A DNA stretch of 64,000 nucleotides from the NCBI GenBank assembly GCA_035999765.1, contig CP108521.1, positions 6,882,001 to 6,946,000 of the forward strand. Direction: 5' to 3'. Shown here piece by piece: positions 28,149 to 38,285 of the stretch; the stretch's first letter is position 1, and every line of letters begins with the position of its first letter. The stretch is from Streptomyces sp. NBC_01231. Lineage in GTDB: Bacteria; Actinomycetota; Actinomycetes; Streptomycetales; Streptomycetaceae. The translations under genes and the position numbers were made by a program. Under the pieces are notes generated by a model, which did no database searches, had not been told where the DNA came from, and saw only the letters and a list, made by a program, of their open reading frames with translations.

Positions 28149-29102
28149 TCAGTTCCCCTTCCAGCCGTCGCCCCACGGCTGCTGATCGGCAGGCGCGTCG
28201 GAGTGGGCGTGGTACTCGACCGACTCCGCGGTCAGTTGCATGAACGCCTCCTCCAGGGAGGCCTGCTGGGGGCTCAGCTCGTGCAGCACGAGCTGGTTCT
28301 GGGCGGCCAGCTCGCCGATGTACTCGGCCTTGCTGCCGTCGATCTCCAGCGAGCCGTTGCCGGCCTCCACGGCGGTGACCCCGGCGCGGTGCAGCACGTC
28401 GAGGAGACGCTCGCGCTGCGGGCTGCGGACCCGGACGTACGATCGCGAGTTCTGCGCGATGAAGTCGGCCATGGAGGTGTCGGCGAGCAGCCGCCCCTGT
28501 CCGATGACGACGAGGTGGTCGGCGGTCAGCGCCATCTCGCTCATGAGGTGCGAGGAGACGAAGACCGTACGGCCCTGCGCGGCCAGCGTCTTCATCAGGT
28601 TGCGGATCCAGTGGATGCCCTCGGGGTCGAGCCCGTTGACCGGCTCGTCGAACATCAGGATCCGCGGGTCGCCGAGCAGCGCGCCCGCGATCCCGAGACG
28701 CTGGCCCATGCCGAGCGAGAACCCCTTGGCCTTCTTCTTCGCGACCGCGGTGAGACCCACCGTGTCCAGCACCTCGTGCACCCGCTTCTTCGGGATGCCG
28801 TTGCTCTGCGCGAGGCACAGCAGATGGTTGTGGGCGCTGCGGCCGCCGTGCATGGCCTTGGCGTCCAGCAGGGCGCCGATGTACGTCAGCGGGTCCTTGA
28901 GTTGGTCGTAGTGCTTGCCGTCGATACGGACGTCCCCGGCGGTGGGGCGGTCGAGACCGATCATCATGCGCATGGTCGTCGACTTCCCGGCGCCGTTCGG
29001 TCCGAGGAAGCCCGTCACGATGCCCGGTCTGACGCTGAAGGTCAGGTTGTTGACCGCCGTCTTCTCGCCGTACCGCTTGGTGAGGCCCTCCAGCTCGATC
29101 AT
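28149..29102 (-). CDS. ABC exporter ATPase, second system
   Basis: This 317-residue ATPase has Walker A GPNGAGKST, signature FSLGMGQRLGIA, Walker B ILMFDEP and a switch His in VFVSSHLMSE. It is close in sequence to the first ATPase, including a 47-base block identical at DNA level. ATG 29102 begins MIELEGLTKRYG; the frame stays open to 29174 without support. It heads the four-gene minus-strand run 29102 to 25014, in which a 131-bp gap (27245-27375) separates the two systems. Confidence 0.92.
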   Translation of the reverse strand: MIELEGLTKRYGEKTAVNNLTFSVRPGIVTGFLGPNGAGKSTTMRMMIGLDRPTAGDVRIDGKHYDQLKDPLTYIGALLDAKAMHGGRSAHNHLLCLAQSNGIPKKRVHEVLDTVGLTAVAKKKAKGFSLGMGQRLGIAGALLGDPRILMFDEPVNGLDPEGIHWIRNLMKTLAAQGRTVFVSSHLMSEMALTADHLVVIGQGRLLADTSMADFIAQNSRSYVRVRSPQRERLLDVLHRAGVTAVEAGNGSLEIDGSKAEYIGELAAQNQLVLHELSPQQASLEEAFMQLTAESVEYHAHSDAPADQQPWGDGWKGN

Positions 29103-29274
29103 GCGGACCACGCTAGGACCCGTGTTCCGCGAATGCCAACCGACTGGGCAAACGGTGGCCGACGAGTGTGACAAGAAACGTGAAAGACGGCCGGGATCCG
29201 GCCACGGGCGGGCGCCGTCGAAGATCGTGGACGACGCGTCCCTGCCGCCGGCCGGGCCAACGCGGGCACGACGA

Positions 29275-29308
29275 AGGCCCGCACCCCCTGAACAGAGGGT
29301 GTGGGCCT
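29275..29308 (-). terminator. Terminator downstream of filP
   Basis: A 12-pair stem (29275-29286 with 29297-29308, one G-T pair) encloses a ten-base loop, 28 bases beyond the filP stop on the minus strand. It also insulates the ABC operon from filP transcription. Confidence 0.75.
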
Positions 29309-29336
29309 CGGCCGTACTACTTCGCCCGCTTTTCGG

Positions 29337-30269
29337 TTACCGGGACTGCTGAGCCGGGACACCCCGGGAGATCGGCTCGTCGTCCGGCGTGCCGGCGGCG
29401 GCCACCGCGGCGCCCGTGAGCGTGGCGAGCATCTCGCGCACGTTCGTCAGCTGGGCGTTGATGGAGTCGCGGCGGTTGGTGAGAGCCGCCAGCTCCCGCT
29501 CGGATTCCGAACGGATCCGGTCGGCCTTGGCGTTGGCGTCGGCCACGATGTCCTCGGCCTGACGCTGCGCCGTCTCGACGGTCTGACGGGCGCGACGCTC
29601 GGCGTCCGTGCGCAGCTTCTCCGCCTCCAGCCGCAGCTGCTCCGCGCGGTGCTCGATCTCCGCGAGACGCTTCTCCGCCTTCTGCTGACGGGACGCCAGG
29701 TCGCGCTCCGACTGCTCGCGGCGCTTGGCCAGGTTCGTCTCGAAGTCGGCGGCGGCCTGCGCGGCCTTGGCGCGGGTCTCCTCGAAGAGGGCGTCGGCCT
29801 CCTCGCGCTTCGACTGCGCGTCCTTCTGAGCCTCGGAACGCAGCTGCGAGGCGTCGCTCTTCGCCTTCTCGATGACCCGGACGCCCTCGTCCTCGGCCTT
29901 GGCCTTGCGCTCCGCAGCGAACGATTCTGCGTCGTTGCGAACCTGCTGAGCCGCCGACTCGGCCAGCTCACGGTGCTGCTCGGCGGCGCGACGTGCCTCC
30001 TCGCGCAGATCCTTGGCCTCTTCCTCGGCGAGGCGGAGGATCTTCTCGACACGCGCGCCGAGGCCGGCGTACGACGGCTCGGCGTCGTTCACCTGGGCCT
30101 GGGCGTTCTGCGTCTCGAGGTGGAGCTCCTCGATGCGCTTTTCCAGAGCGGTGATGCGGGCGAGAGCGCTGTCACGATCGGAGACGAGCTTCGAGATCCG
30201 TTCGTCCACCTGCGCGCGGTCGTACCCACGCCGCACAAGCTCGAAGCCGTAGGGGGAAGTGTCGCTCAT
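29337..30269 (-). CDS. filP: Intermediate-filament-like coiled-coil protein FilP
   Basis: This 310-residue protein is almost wholly Glu/Ala/Arg/Lys/Gln-rich coiled coil. A short N-terminus, SPYGFELVRRGYDRAQVDE, resembles the DivIVA entry motif. FilP forms filaments near growing hyphal tips and binds DivIVA, giving mechanical strength. The C-terminal 40 residues break the helix (TGAAVAAAGTPDDEP). A good ribosome site (AGGATC) precedes the ATG. It lies 183 bp beyond the scy stop, as in other Streptomyces. Confidence 0.95.
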   Translation of the reverse strand: MSDTSPYGFELVRRGYDRAQVDERISKLVSDRDSALARITALEKRIEELHLETQNAQAQVNDAEPSYAGLGARVEKILRLAEEEAKDLREEARRAAEQHRELAESAAQQVRNDAESFAAERKAKAEDEGVRVIEKAKSDASQLRSEAQKDAQSKREEADALFEETRAKAAQAAADFETNLAKRREQSERDLASRQQKAEKRLAEIEHRAEQLRLEAEKLRTDAERRARQTVETAQRQAEDIVADANAKADRIRSESERELAALTNRRDSINAQLTNVREMLATLTGAAVAAAGTPDDEPISRGVPAQQSR

Positions 30270-30452
30270 GGGGATCCTGTCAAATGAGACCGGTGAGGTG
30301 ATAGGGGGAATCCTAGGGGCCGAAGCGGTCTGTCATCGAGCGGATACGTGTTTGATCTGGAGAATGACACCCCTTTTGGGTGGCTAACCGCAGGACGACT
30401 TGCCAAAGACTTGGTCAAAGGCCCCAGAAGGTGCCGGAATCAGCTCTGTGTT
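30270..30452 (-). promoter_or_regulatory. filP upstream region
   Basis: This 183-bp gap between scy and filP has several A/T-rich stretches, such as TTGACCAAGTC and TTTGATCTGG, unusual for this genome, so a filP promoter probably lies here. I cannot place the hexamers with confidence. Confidence 0.35.
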
Positions 30453-33400
30453 CTAGCCCTCTGACGCCTTGCCACCCGAACGAGGGGCCCCGATCACGGC
30501 ACCCGCCTTGACGCCGTCCTTGCCGGCCCCGGGTGCCTCGAAGGATTCCAACGCCTCGAGGACGTCCTGGACACGGGAGATCTCGGCGTTGATGTCCTCG
30601 CGGCGGCGCACCAGGATCTCCAGCTCGCGCTTGCCCTCCTCGACCGTGCGCTTCGCCTCGCGGATCGCCTCCGCCCTGAGCTCCTCGGCCTCCCTGATCA
30701 GCGCCGCCTTCTTCTGCTCGGCCTCCTTCAGGAGCCCCTCGGCCTTCTTCACGGCGGCGATCCGGACCTTGCCCGCCTCGGAATTGGCCTCCGAGACCAG
30801 CTCCTTGGCCTTCGCCTCTGCCTTGGCGAGCTGCTCCTCGGACGCCTTGATGAGCGCGTCGCAGCGGTCGCCGGTCGACTTCATCGTCTCGGCGGCCTCG
30901 CGGCGGGCCCGCTCGTGCAGGTTCTCGATCTCGCCCGTGATGCGTTCGCGCAGCTCCTCGGCGCGCTCCCTGATCGCGGTGGCGTCCCGGCGGGCACCGA
31001 CGAGCAGCTCGTCCGCGTCGGTACGGGCCCGCTCCACCAGCGCGTTGCCCTCGAGCGTCGACTCGGACACCAGCCGGTCCGCCTCGGCGCGGGCCGCGCC
31101 GACCATGCTGTCGGCCTGGGCCTCCGCGTCCGCGGTGGCCTTCTGCGCCTGTTGCTGCGCCTCGGTGAGCAGCTTGTCGGCCTCGGCGGTGGTCTCCGTG
31201 ATGAGCTTGTCGACCTGCTCGGCCGCCTCGGAGCGGCGCTTGTGGGCGTTCTGCCGGGCCTCGTCGAGGGTGTGCTCGGCCTCTTCGCGCGCGGAGTTGA
31301 CCAGCCGCTCGGCCGCCGTCTCCGCCTCTGTCCTGACCCGCTCCGCCTCGGCGCGGACCCGCTCGGAGTGCTGCTGGGCCGCCCCGACGGTGTCGGCGGC
31401 CTCGGCGCGCAGTCGCTCGGCGTCGCCCCGCGCCTCGCCGACCAACTGGTCGGCCTGGGCGATGGCCTCGGACCGTACGCGCTCGGCCTCGGCGACGGTC
31501 TCCGACCGCAGCCGCTCGGCCTCGGCCACGGTCTCCCGGCGCAGCCGGTCGGTGTCCGTGATCGTCTCGGTGGTGAGCCGCTCGGCCTCGTTGCGTGCCT
31601 CGGTGATGAGGGCGTCGGCCTGCGTCGCCGCGTCCGACCGGATGCGGTTGGCGTCCTCGCGGGCGTCCGCCCGGGTGCGCCCCGCCGCCTGGTCGGCCTC
31701 GGCGATGGTCTCCGACGCCTGCGTACGCAGCCGCTGGGCATGCTCGGAGGCCTCGGACCTGAGCCGCTCCGACTCCGCGATCGCCTCCGAAACCGTGCGC
31801 TCCGCGAGCGCCTTGGCGGCCTCGGACTCCTCGCCCGCCTCGCGCCGGACCCGGTTGGCGTCGTCGGTGGCGCGCTCCCGCTCGGAGTAGGCGTCGGAGC
31901 GGACCCGGTCCGCCTCCTCCTGGGCCTCCCGGCGGGTACGGTCCGCCGCGTGCTCGGCGGCGCTGCGCAGCCCGGTGATCTCCTCCTGCGCCTGCTCGTG
32001 CAGCCCGGCGACCGAGTCCCGCACCTGCTGGGCGTGCTGCTCGGCGGCGGACACCATCTCGGTGGCCCGCCGGTCGGCCTCCTCGACCAGTCGTACGGCC
32101 TCGGTCTGCGCCTCCTCCACGCGATTGCGCGCCGAGGCCAGCAGCTCCTCGCTCTGCTCGCGGGCCCGCTCACGCTCCTGGTCGGCCTCCTGCCGGGCGG
32201 AACCGAGGTACTCCTCGGCCTCGCGCCGACGCCGGTTGGCCTCCTCCTGCGCGGCGGCCAGCGTCTCGGACGCCTCCGTCGACAGCCGCTCGGCGGCGGC
32301 CTGCGCCTCCGCCCGTACCCGGTCGGCGGTGTCCTGTGCCTCCGACTTCAGCCGCTCGGCCTCGGACGCGGCCTCCGACCGCAGGCGTACGGCGACGGAC
32401 TCGCCCTCCGCACGGGACGCGGACGCGTCCGACGCGGCCTCGGTGCGCAGCCGCTCCGCCTCCGCCTCCGCCTGCTGCTGGAGCGAACGGATCCGCTCGG
32501 CGGCCTCGGCGCGCAGCCGGTCGCCCTCCTCGGAGGCCTCGCGGCGGATCCGGGAGGCCTCCTCGCGGGCCTGAGCCAGCGCCTGCTCGGCGGCGGCGAG
32601 CCGCTCCTCGGCCTCGGTGTGCAGTCGCGTCAGTTCCTCGGCGGCGTCCGCACGGCGGGCCTCCATGGCCCGCTCGGTCTCCTCACGCAGCTCGCCCGCG
32701 GCCCGCTCGGCGGCGGCTGCGATCTCCTCGGACAGTTCGACGGCCTCGGCGCGCTGCTGCTCGGCCTCGTTGCGGGTGCGCTCCAGCGTCTCCTCGGCCT
32801 GACGGCGCAGGGTGGTCGCCCGCTCGATGGCCTCCGTACGGACCTTCTCGCTGTCCGAGGTGGCCTTCTGGCGCAGCTCGTCCGCGTCCTGCCGGGTCTT
32901 GCCCAGCAGTTCCTCGGCGGTCCTGGCCGCCTCCTCGATCTGCTGGACGGCCTCCTTGCGGGCCTCGGAGCGGATCTTCTCGCCCTCGGCGACCGCGTCG
33001 GCACGCAGCTGTTCGGCCTCGCCGCGCAGCCGACGGGCCTCCTCCTGCAGCTCGACCGTCTTGGCGCGGTACTCCTTGGTGTCGTCCTTCGCCGTGCCCT
33101 TGAGCTGCTCGGCGATGTCGTGCGCCTCGGCCCGCAGCCGGTCCGCCTCGGTCTCCGCCTCGGTGCGGATCCGCTCGGCCTCCTCGGCGGCGGCCTTGGT
33201 GGTGTTCTGCGCGTCCTCCTGGGCCTTGGTCAGGACCTCCTCGGCGGTCCTGGCGGCCTTGGACAGCTGGGTCGCGCTCTCCTCGGCGGTGAGGGTGCGG
33301 GCCTTCTCGGCTGCTTCGTCCAGCAGCTTCTCGGCCTCGGCACGGGCGTCCGCGACGATCTGCTCGGCGGACTCCTTGGTGACCTCGGCCTCCTTGGTGG

Positions 33401-34394
33401 CCTCGGTGACCAGCCGGGCGACCTGCTCCTTCGCCGTGCGGGTGCGCTGCTCGTTGGTCGACTCCGCGCTCGACAGCGCCTTCTCGGCGGCCGCCTTCGC
33501 CTCGGCGACCAGCTTCTCCGCCTCGGCGCGCGCCTCCCGCAGAGCCGTGTCGGCCTCCGCGATGCGCTGTTCGGCGGTCCGGCTCAGTTCCTGCGCCTCA
33601 CGGCGGGCCGTGTCCGACTCGGTCGCGGTGGACGTCCGCAGCTGCTCGGCGTGGTCGGTGGCCTCCTGGGCCTGGGTGGAGGCGGCGTTCAGCAGGCGCT
33701 CGGCGTCCGTGCGGGCGCGCCGCAGCAACTGCTCGGCCTCCGCGCGGGCGGACTCGGCCTCGCTCTGCAACCGCTGCCGGGCCTCCGAGGTCACCCGTTC
33801 GGCCTCCGCGCGGGCGGTGGCCATGGCCTGCTCGGTCTCCGCGCGGGTCTCGTCGAGAAGCCGGCGGGCCTGCTGCTCGGTCCGGGCGCGCAGCTGCTCC
33901 GCCCACGCCACGTTCTCGTTGACGTGCGACTCGACGGTCTGCCGCCGCTCGGACAGCTCCTGGTCCAGCTGCTGGCGCCGGGTGACCGCCTCCTGGTGCA
34001 GCTCCGCCTGGAGCCGGGCGGCCTGCTCGGCGTGCTCCTGGAGGATGCGCTGGGTCTGCGCCCGGGCCTGGCTCAGCTCACGCTCGGCCTCCTGGCGCAG
34101 CTGGTCGGCCTGGACCTGCGCGTTGCGCAGCAGCTGCTCGGCCTGGTAGCCGAGGTCGCCGCCGTCGAAGGCGGGCCGGGACATGATGGTGCGCCGCGCC
34201 TCGTGCAACTTGGCGCGCAGCACCTCGACCTGGTAGCCGAGGTCCTCGGCGTGCTGAATCGCCTTTTCCCGCTCGGTCTTCAGCCGCTTCATCTCGGCTT
34301 CGAAACGAGTGAGGTGATCGACGTCAGCCGCCGGTTCCCGCTCCTGGCTCTCGTAGCCCCGCACTGCGCGGTCCCATCCGTCCCCTGGTCGCAA
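30453..34394 (-). CDS. scy: Giant coiled-coil polarity protein Scy
   Basis: This 1313-residue protein is almost entirely coiled coil, with recurrent units of about 51 residues such as AERLRSETVAEAERVRSEA. Scy organises the tip polarisome with DivIVA and FilP and sets new branch sites. The N-terminus has DHLTRFEAEMKRLKTEREKA and a short gap near residue 72 (SRPAFDGGDLGYQ). TTG 34394 has GGAGAG four bases upstream; GTG 34364 is the alternative. The opposite strand carries long open frames only because of codon bias. Confidence 0.95.
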   Translation of the reverse strand: MRPGDGWDRAVRGYESQEREPAADVDHLTRFEAEMKRLKTEREKAIQHAEDLGYQVEVLRAKLHEARRTIMSRPAFDGGDLGYQAEQLLRNAQVQADQLRQEAERELSQARAQTQRILQEHAEQAARLQAELHQEAVTRRQQLDQELSERRQTVESHVNENVAWAEQLRARTEQQARRLLDETRAETEQAMATARAEAERVTSEARQRLQSEAESARAEAEQLLRRARTDAERLLNAASTQAQEATDHAEQLRTSTATESDTARREAQELSRTAEQRIAEADTALREARAEAEKLVAEAKAAAEKALSSAESTNEQRTRTAKEQVARLVTEATKEAEVTKESAEQIVADARAEAEKLLDEAAEKARTLTAEESATQLSKAARTAEEVLTKAQEDAQNTTKAAAEEAERIRTEAETEADRLRAEAHDIAEQLKGTAKDDTKEYRAKTVELQEEARRLRGEAEQLRADAVAEGEKIRSEARKEAVQQIEEAARTAEELLGKTRQDADELRQKATSDSEKVRTEAIERATTLRRQAEETLERTRNEAEQQRAEAVELSEEIAAAAERAAGELREETERAMEARRADAAEELTRLHTEAEERLAAAEQALAQAREEASRIRREASEEGDRLRAEAAERIRSLQQQAEAEAERLRTEAASDASASRAEGESVAVRLRSEAASEAERLKSEAQDTADRVRAEAQAAAERLSTEASETLAAAQEEANRRRREAEEYLGSARQEADQERERAREQSEELLASARNRVEEAQTEAVRLVEEADRRATEMVSAAEQHAQQVRDSVAGLHEQAQEEITGLRSAAEHAADRTRREAQEEADRVRSDAYSERERATDDANRVRREAGEESEAAKALAERTVSEAIAESERLRSEASEHAQRLRTQASETIAEADQAAGRTRADAREDANRIRSDAATQADALITEARNEAERLTTETITDTDRLRRETVAEAERLRSETVAEAERVRSEAIAQADQLVGEARGDAERLRAEAADTVGAAQQHSERVRAEAERVRTEAETAAERLVNSAREEAEHTLDEARQNAHKRRSEAAEQVDKLITETTAEADKLLTEAQQQAQKATADAEAQADSMVGAARAEADRLVSESTLEGNALVERARTDADELLVGARRDATAIRERAEELRERITGEIENLHERARREAAETMKSTGDRCDALIKASEEQLAKAEAKAKELVSEANSEAGKVRIAAVKKAEGLLKEAEQKKAALIREAEELRAEAIREAKRTVEEGKRELEILVRRREDINAEISRVQDVLEALESFEAPGAGKDGVKAGAVIGAPRSGGKASEG

Positions 34395-34598
34395 GTCTCT
34401 CCGTACGAGCTCCGTCCGTACGCCGAACGGGGCTCCCGGGGAATGGTGTCAGATCAACGGCGGAGCATGGGCTGCTGCCCCGACGCTCGTCCCCCGAAAC
34501 CCGGACCCCGGACAGGCCCCGCCGTCACGACAGGACCCCGGTCGCCCTGGTTGCGAGCGGCGACCGCCCCCAACCCTACCGGCCCATATGTACGAGGG
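34395..34598. other. scy upstream region
   Basis: These 204 bases separate scy from the epimerase, both on the minus strand. No gene or strong stem is visible. The region must hold the scy promoter. Confidence 0.4.
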
Positions 34599-35039
34599 TC
34601 AGTGCTCAGGTGACTCAACGGGCGCTGAAGTGACCAGTTCTGTCAGTACGCCATGGCAATCCTTCGGGTGCAGGAAGGTGATCCGTGACCCCATGGAGCC
34701 GCGCCGCGGCTCTTCGTACAGGACGCGGACGCCCTTGCCCTGGATGTCGGCGGCCTCCCCGTCGACATCCGCCGTGCCGAAGGCGATGTGGTGGACGCCC
34801 TCCCCGTTCTTCGCCAGCCACTTCGCGACGGTGGAGTCCTCCCGCGTCGGCTCCAGAAGCTGCAGGTACGAGGCCCCGCCGTCGGACGTATCGTTGATCT
34901 TGAGCATGGCCTCGCGTACGCCCTGCTCCTCGTTGATCTCGGAGTGGAACACCTCGAAGCCGTAGGTGGCCCGATAGAACTCGACGGTCTTGTCGAGGTC
35001 GAAACAGGCGATCCCGATGTGGTCGATTCGCGTCAGCAT
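34599..35039 (-). CDS. mce: Methylmalonyl-CoA epimerase
   Basis: This 146-residue glyoxalase-fold enzyme interconverts (R)- and (S)-methylmalonyl-CoA. Metal ligands fit the family: H7, Q60, H84 and E134, matching H12, Q65, H91 and E141 of the Propionibacterium enzyme. It feeds the B12 mutase and polyketide extender pools. It is divergent from the thiolase gene across a 150-bp promoter region. Confidence 0.94.
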   Translation of the reverse strand: MLTRIDHIGIACFDLDKTVEFYRATYGFEVFHSEINEEQGVREAMLKINDTSDGGASYLQLLEPTREDSTVAKWLAKNGEGVHHIAFGTADVDGEAADIQGKGVRVLYEEPRRGSMGSRITFLHPKDCHGVLTELVTSAPVESPEH

Positions 35040-35189
35040 GAATTCAGTGCAGCGCTCCGGAGGTGGTTACGCAACGTGCGCGCGATCACACCGACAGCCG
35101 GATGACGGAGTGTGCTACCGCTCAGTACATTCGAAGTAAACCCTCGTTCACTCCTCGGCCTGTGCGGGCCGGTAAGGGGATCGCAGCTC

Positions 35190-36392
35190 ATGACTGGATC
35201 GAACAGCACGACCTCGGTGATCGTCGCGGGCGCCAGGACGCCCATGGGACGGTTGCTGGGCTCGCTGAAGTCCTTCTCCGGAGCCGACCTCGGCGGCTTC
35301 GCGATCAAGGCCGCCCTCGACCGTGCGGGGATCGGCGGCGACCAGGTGCAGTACGTCATCATGGGCCAGGTGCTCCAGGCCGGGGCAGGGCAGATCCCGG
35401 CACGTCAGGCCGCCGTCAAGGCAGGCATTCCGATGAACGTCCCGGCGCTCACCATCAACAAGGTGTGTCTGTCCGGCCTCGACGCCATCGCGCTCGCCGA
35501 CCAGTTGATCCGTGCGGGTGAGTTCGACGTGATCGTCGCGGGCGGCCAGGAGTCCATGACCAACGCCCCGCACCTGCTGCCGAAGTCCCGCGCGGGCTTC
35601 AAGTACGGCGCGATCGAGATGCTCGACGCGATGGCGCACGACGGTCTCACCGACGCCTTCGAGAACGTCGCCATGGGCGAGTCCACGGAGAAGCACAACA
35701 CCCGTCTGGGCATCGCCCGCCCGGAGCAGGACGAGTTCTCGGCCCTGTCCCACCAGCGTGCCGCCGCCGCCCAGAAGAACGGCCTGTTCGAGGCGGAGAT
35801 CGCCCCGGTGGAGATCCCGCAGCGCAAGGGCGAGCCGGTCGTCTTCAGCGAGGACGAGGGCATCCGCGCCGAGACCACGGCCGAGTCGCTGGGCAAGCTG
35901 CGCCCGGCGTTCGCGAAGGACGGCACGATCACCGCGGGGTCGGCCTCGCAGATCTCCGACGGTGCCGCCGCGGTCGTCGTGATGAGCAAGACCAAGGCGC
36001 AGGAGCTCGGCCTGGAGTGGATCGCCGAGATCGGCGCCCACGGCAACGTCGCCGGGCCGGACAACTCCCTCCAGTCCCAGCCGTCCAACGCCATCCTGCA
36101 CGCCCTCAAGAAGGACGGCCTGGAGGTCTCCGACCTCGACCTGATCGAGATCAACGAGGCCTTCGCGGCGGTCGCTGTGCAGTCAATGAAGGACCTCGGA
36201 GTGTCCACGGAAAGGGTGAATGTCAACGGCGGCGCCATCGCCCTCGGCCACCCGATCGGCATGTCCGGCGCCCGCCTCGTGCTGCACCTGGCCCTGGAGC
36301 TGAAGCGGCGCGGCGGTGGCGTGGGCGCGGCCGCGCTGTGCGGCGGCGGCGGTCAGGGTGACGCGCTGGTGGTGCGGGTCCCGAAGCCCTGA
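35190..36392 (+). CDS. Acetyl-CoA C-acetyltransferase (thiolase)
   Basis: This 400-residue thiolase has nucleophile C93 in [11 protein letters not shown], the NEAFA and [10 protein letters not shown] motifs, and the second catalytic Cys in [12 protein letters not shown]. It condenses two acetyl-CoA or cleaves acetoacetyl-CoA, the step before 3-hydroxybutyryl-CoA dehydrogenase. AAGGGGA lies about ten bases before ATG 35190; the frame is open to 35112 without support. meaB follows 34 bases later, probably co-transcribed. Confidence 0.94.
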   Translation: MTGSNSTTSVIVAGARTPMGRLLGSLKSFSGADLGGFAIKAALDRAGIGGDQVQYVIMGQVLQAGAGQIPARQAAVKAGIPMNVPALTINKVCLSGLDAIALADQLIRAGEFDVIVAGGQESMTNAPHLLPKSRAGFKYGAIEMLDAMAHDGLTDAFENVAMGESTEKHNTRLGIARPEQDEFSALSHQRAAAAQKNGLFEAEIAPVEIPQRKGEPVVFSEDEGIRAETTAESLGKLRPAFAKDGTITAGSASQISDGAAAVVVMSKTKAQELGLEWIAEIGAHGNVAGPDNSLQSQPSNAILHALKKDGLEVSDLDLIEINEAFAAVAVQSMKDLGVSTERVNVNGGAIALGHPIGMSGARLVLHLALELKRRGGGVGAAALCGGGGQGDALVVRVPKP

Positions 36393-36426
36393 GTACGTCG
36401 TACGTCCCTAGCGGAACGGAGCTGTG

Positions 36427-37383
36427 ATGCAGGACGTCTCCTCGCTGGTCGCCCAGGCCAGGGAAGGCCGGCCGCGGGCCGTGGCCCGGCTGATCTCCCT
36501 GGTGGAGGGGGCGTCCCCGCAGCTCAGGGAGGTCATGGCGACACTGGCCCCGCTGACGGGCGGGGCGTACGTGGTGGGGTTGACGGGCTCGCCGGGTGTG
36601 GGCAAGTCCACGTCGACCTCCGCGCTGGTGACGGCGTACCGCAAGCAGGGCAGGCGGGTCGGTGTGCTGGCCGTCGACCCGTCCTCACCGTTCTCCGGCG
36701 GAGCGCTGCTCGGCGACCGCGTCCGCATGTCCGACCACGCCTCCGACCCCGGCGTCTACATCCGCTCGATGGCGACCCGCGGCCACCTCGGCGGCCTCGC
36801 CTGGGCGGCCCCGCAGGCGATTCGAGTGCTGGACGCGGCGGGCTGCGACGTGATCCTGGTCGAGACGGTCGGCGTGGGCCAGTCGGAGGTCGAGATCGCG
36901 TCCCAGGCCGACACCTCGGTGGTGCTGCTGGCGCCGGGGATGGGCGACGGTATCCAGGCCGCCAAGGCCGGAATCCTGGAGATCGGCGATGTGTACGTCG
37001 TCAACAAGGCCGACCGTGACGGCGCCGACGCGACCGCTCGCGAACTGAACCACATGCTCGGCCTGGGCGAGGCCCGAGGCCCCGGCGACTGGCGCCCACC
37101 CATCGTCAAGACGGTCGCCGCCCGCGGCGAGGGCATCGAGGAGGTCGTCGAGGCGCTGGACAAGCACCGTGCCTGGATGGAGGAACGGGGCGTCCTCACG
37201 GAACGCCGGCGCGCCCGCGCGGCGCGCGAGGTGGAGGCCATCGCGGTCACCGCGCTGCGGGAACGCATCGCGGACCTGCACGGGGACCGGCGCCTCGGCG
37301 CGCTGGCCGAGAAGATCGTCGCCGGAGACCTGGATCCGTACCGGGCGGCGGACGAACTGGTGGCGGGGCTGACGGAGGGCTGA
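36427..37383 (+). CDS. meaB: MeaB-type GTPase chaperone of B12-dependent acyl-CoA mutases
   Basis: This 318-residue G3E-family GTPase has P-loop GSPGVGKST (54-62), the VDPSSPFSGGALLGDRVRM switch region, the ETVGVGQSEVE Walker B region and NKAD. It protects and reloads cofactor in methylmalonyl-CoA or isobutyryl-CoA mutase. A GTG at 36424 directly precedes the ATG. Its genetic partner on this window is icmA, 8 kb away. It ends just before a strong bidirectional terminator. Confidence 0.94.
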   Translation: MQDVSSLVAQAREGRPRAVARLISLVEGASPQLREVMATLAPLTGGAYVVGLTGSPGVGKSTSTSALVTAYRKQGRRVGVLAVDPSSPFSGGALLGDRVRMSDHASDPGVYIRSMATRGHLGGLAWAAPQAIRVLDAAGCDVILVETVGVGQSEVEIASQADTSVVLLAPGMGDGIQAAKAGILEIGDVYVVNKADRDGADATARELNHMLGLGEARGPGDWRPPIVKTVAARGEGIEEVVEALDKHRAWMEERGVLTERRRARAAREVEAIAVTALRERIADLHGDRRLGALAEKIVAGDLDPYRAADELVAGLTEG

Positions 37384-37392
37384 ACGCCGAAA

Positions 37393-37426
37393 CGCCGGAC
37401 GGGCTGGTTCTCCAGCCCGTCCGGCG
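37393..37426. terminator. Bidirectional terminator between meaB and the PepSY gene
   Basis: A perfect 15-bp stem (37393-37407 with 37412-37426) has loop TTCT. It lies ten bases after the meaB stop and 18 bases beyond the convergent PepSY gene stop. Confidence 0.88.
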
Positions 37427-37444
37427 CGTTCTCGAACGATCATG

Positions 37445-38149
<705 letters not shown>

Positions 38150-38236
38150 GAGGATTCCTCCAGAGTCGTACGGCTTCGCGCCGATTGCGTTCGCTTTCGA
38201 CGTTCACCACCATCACCGACCGACGCTGAGAGGAAC

Positions 38237-38262
38237 CTGAAACCCCCTGAAGAGATCTTCAG
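38237..38262. promoter_or_regulatory. Operator candidate between the PepSY gene and the two-component operon
   Basis: CTGAAGA (38247-38253) and TCTTCAG (38256-38262) form a perfect inverted repeat around GA. CTGAA also repeats directly at 38237 and 38247, ten bases apart, the spacing used by OmpR-type regulators. It ends 23 bases before the regulator start. Confidence 0.5.
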
Positions 38263-38285
38263 CTTCACCCTGCGAACCTTGACCC

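Noticed and set aside
30915..34613. 1232-codon plus-strand open frame opposite scy
   Set aside because: The Leu/Gly/Arg-rich repeats merely mirror the scy codon pattern.
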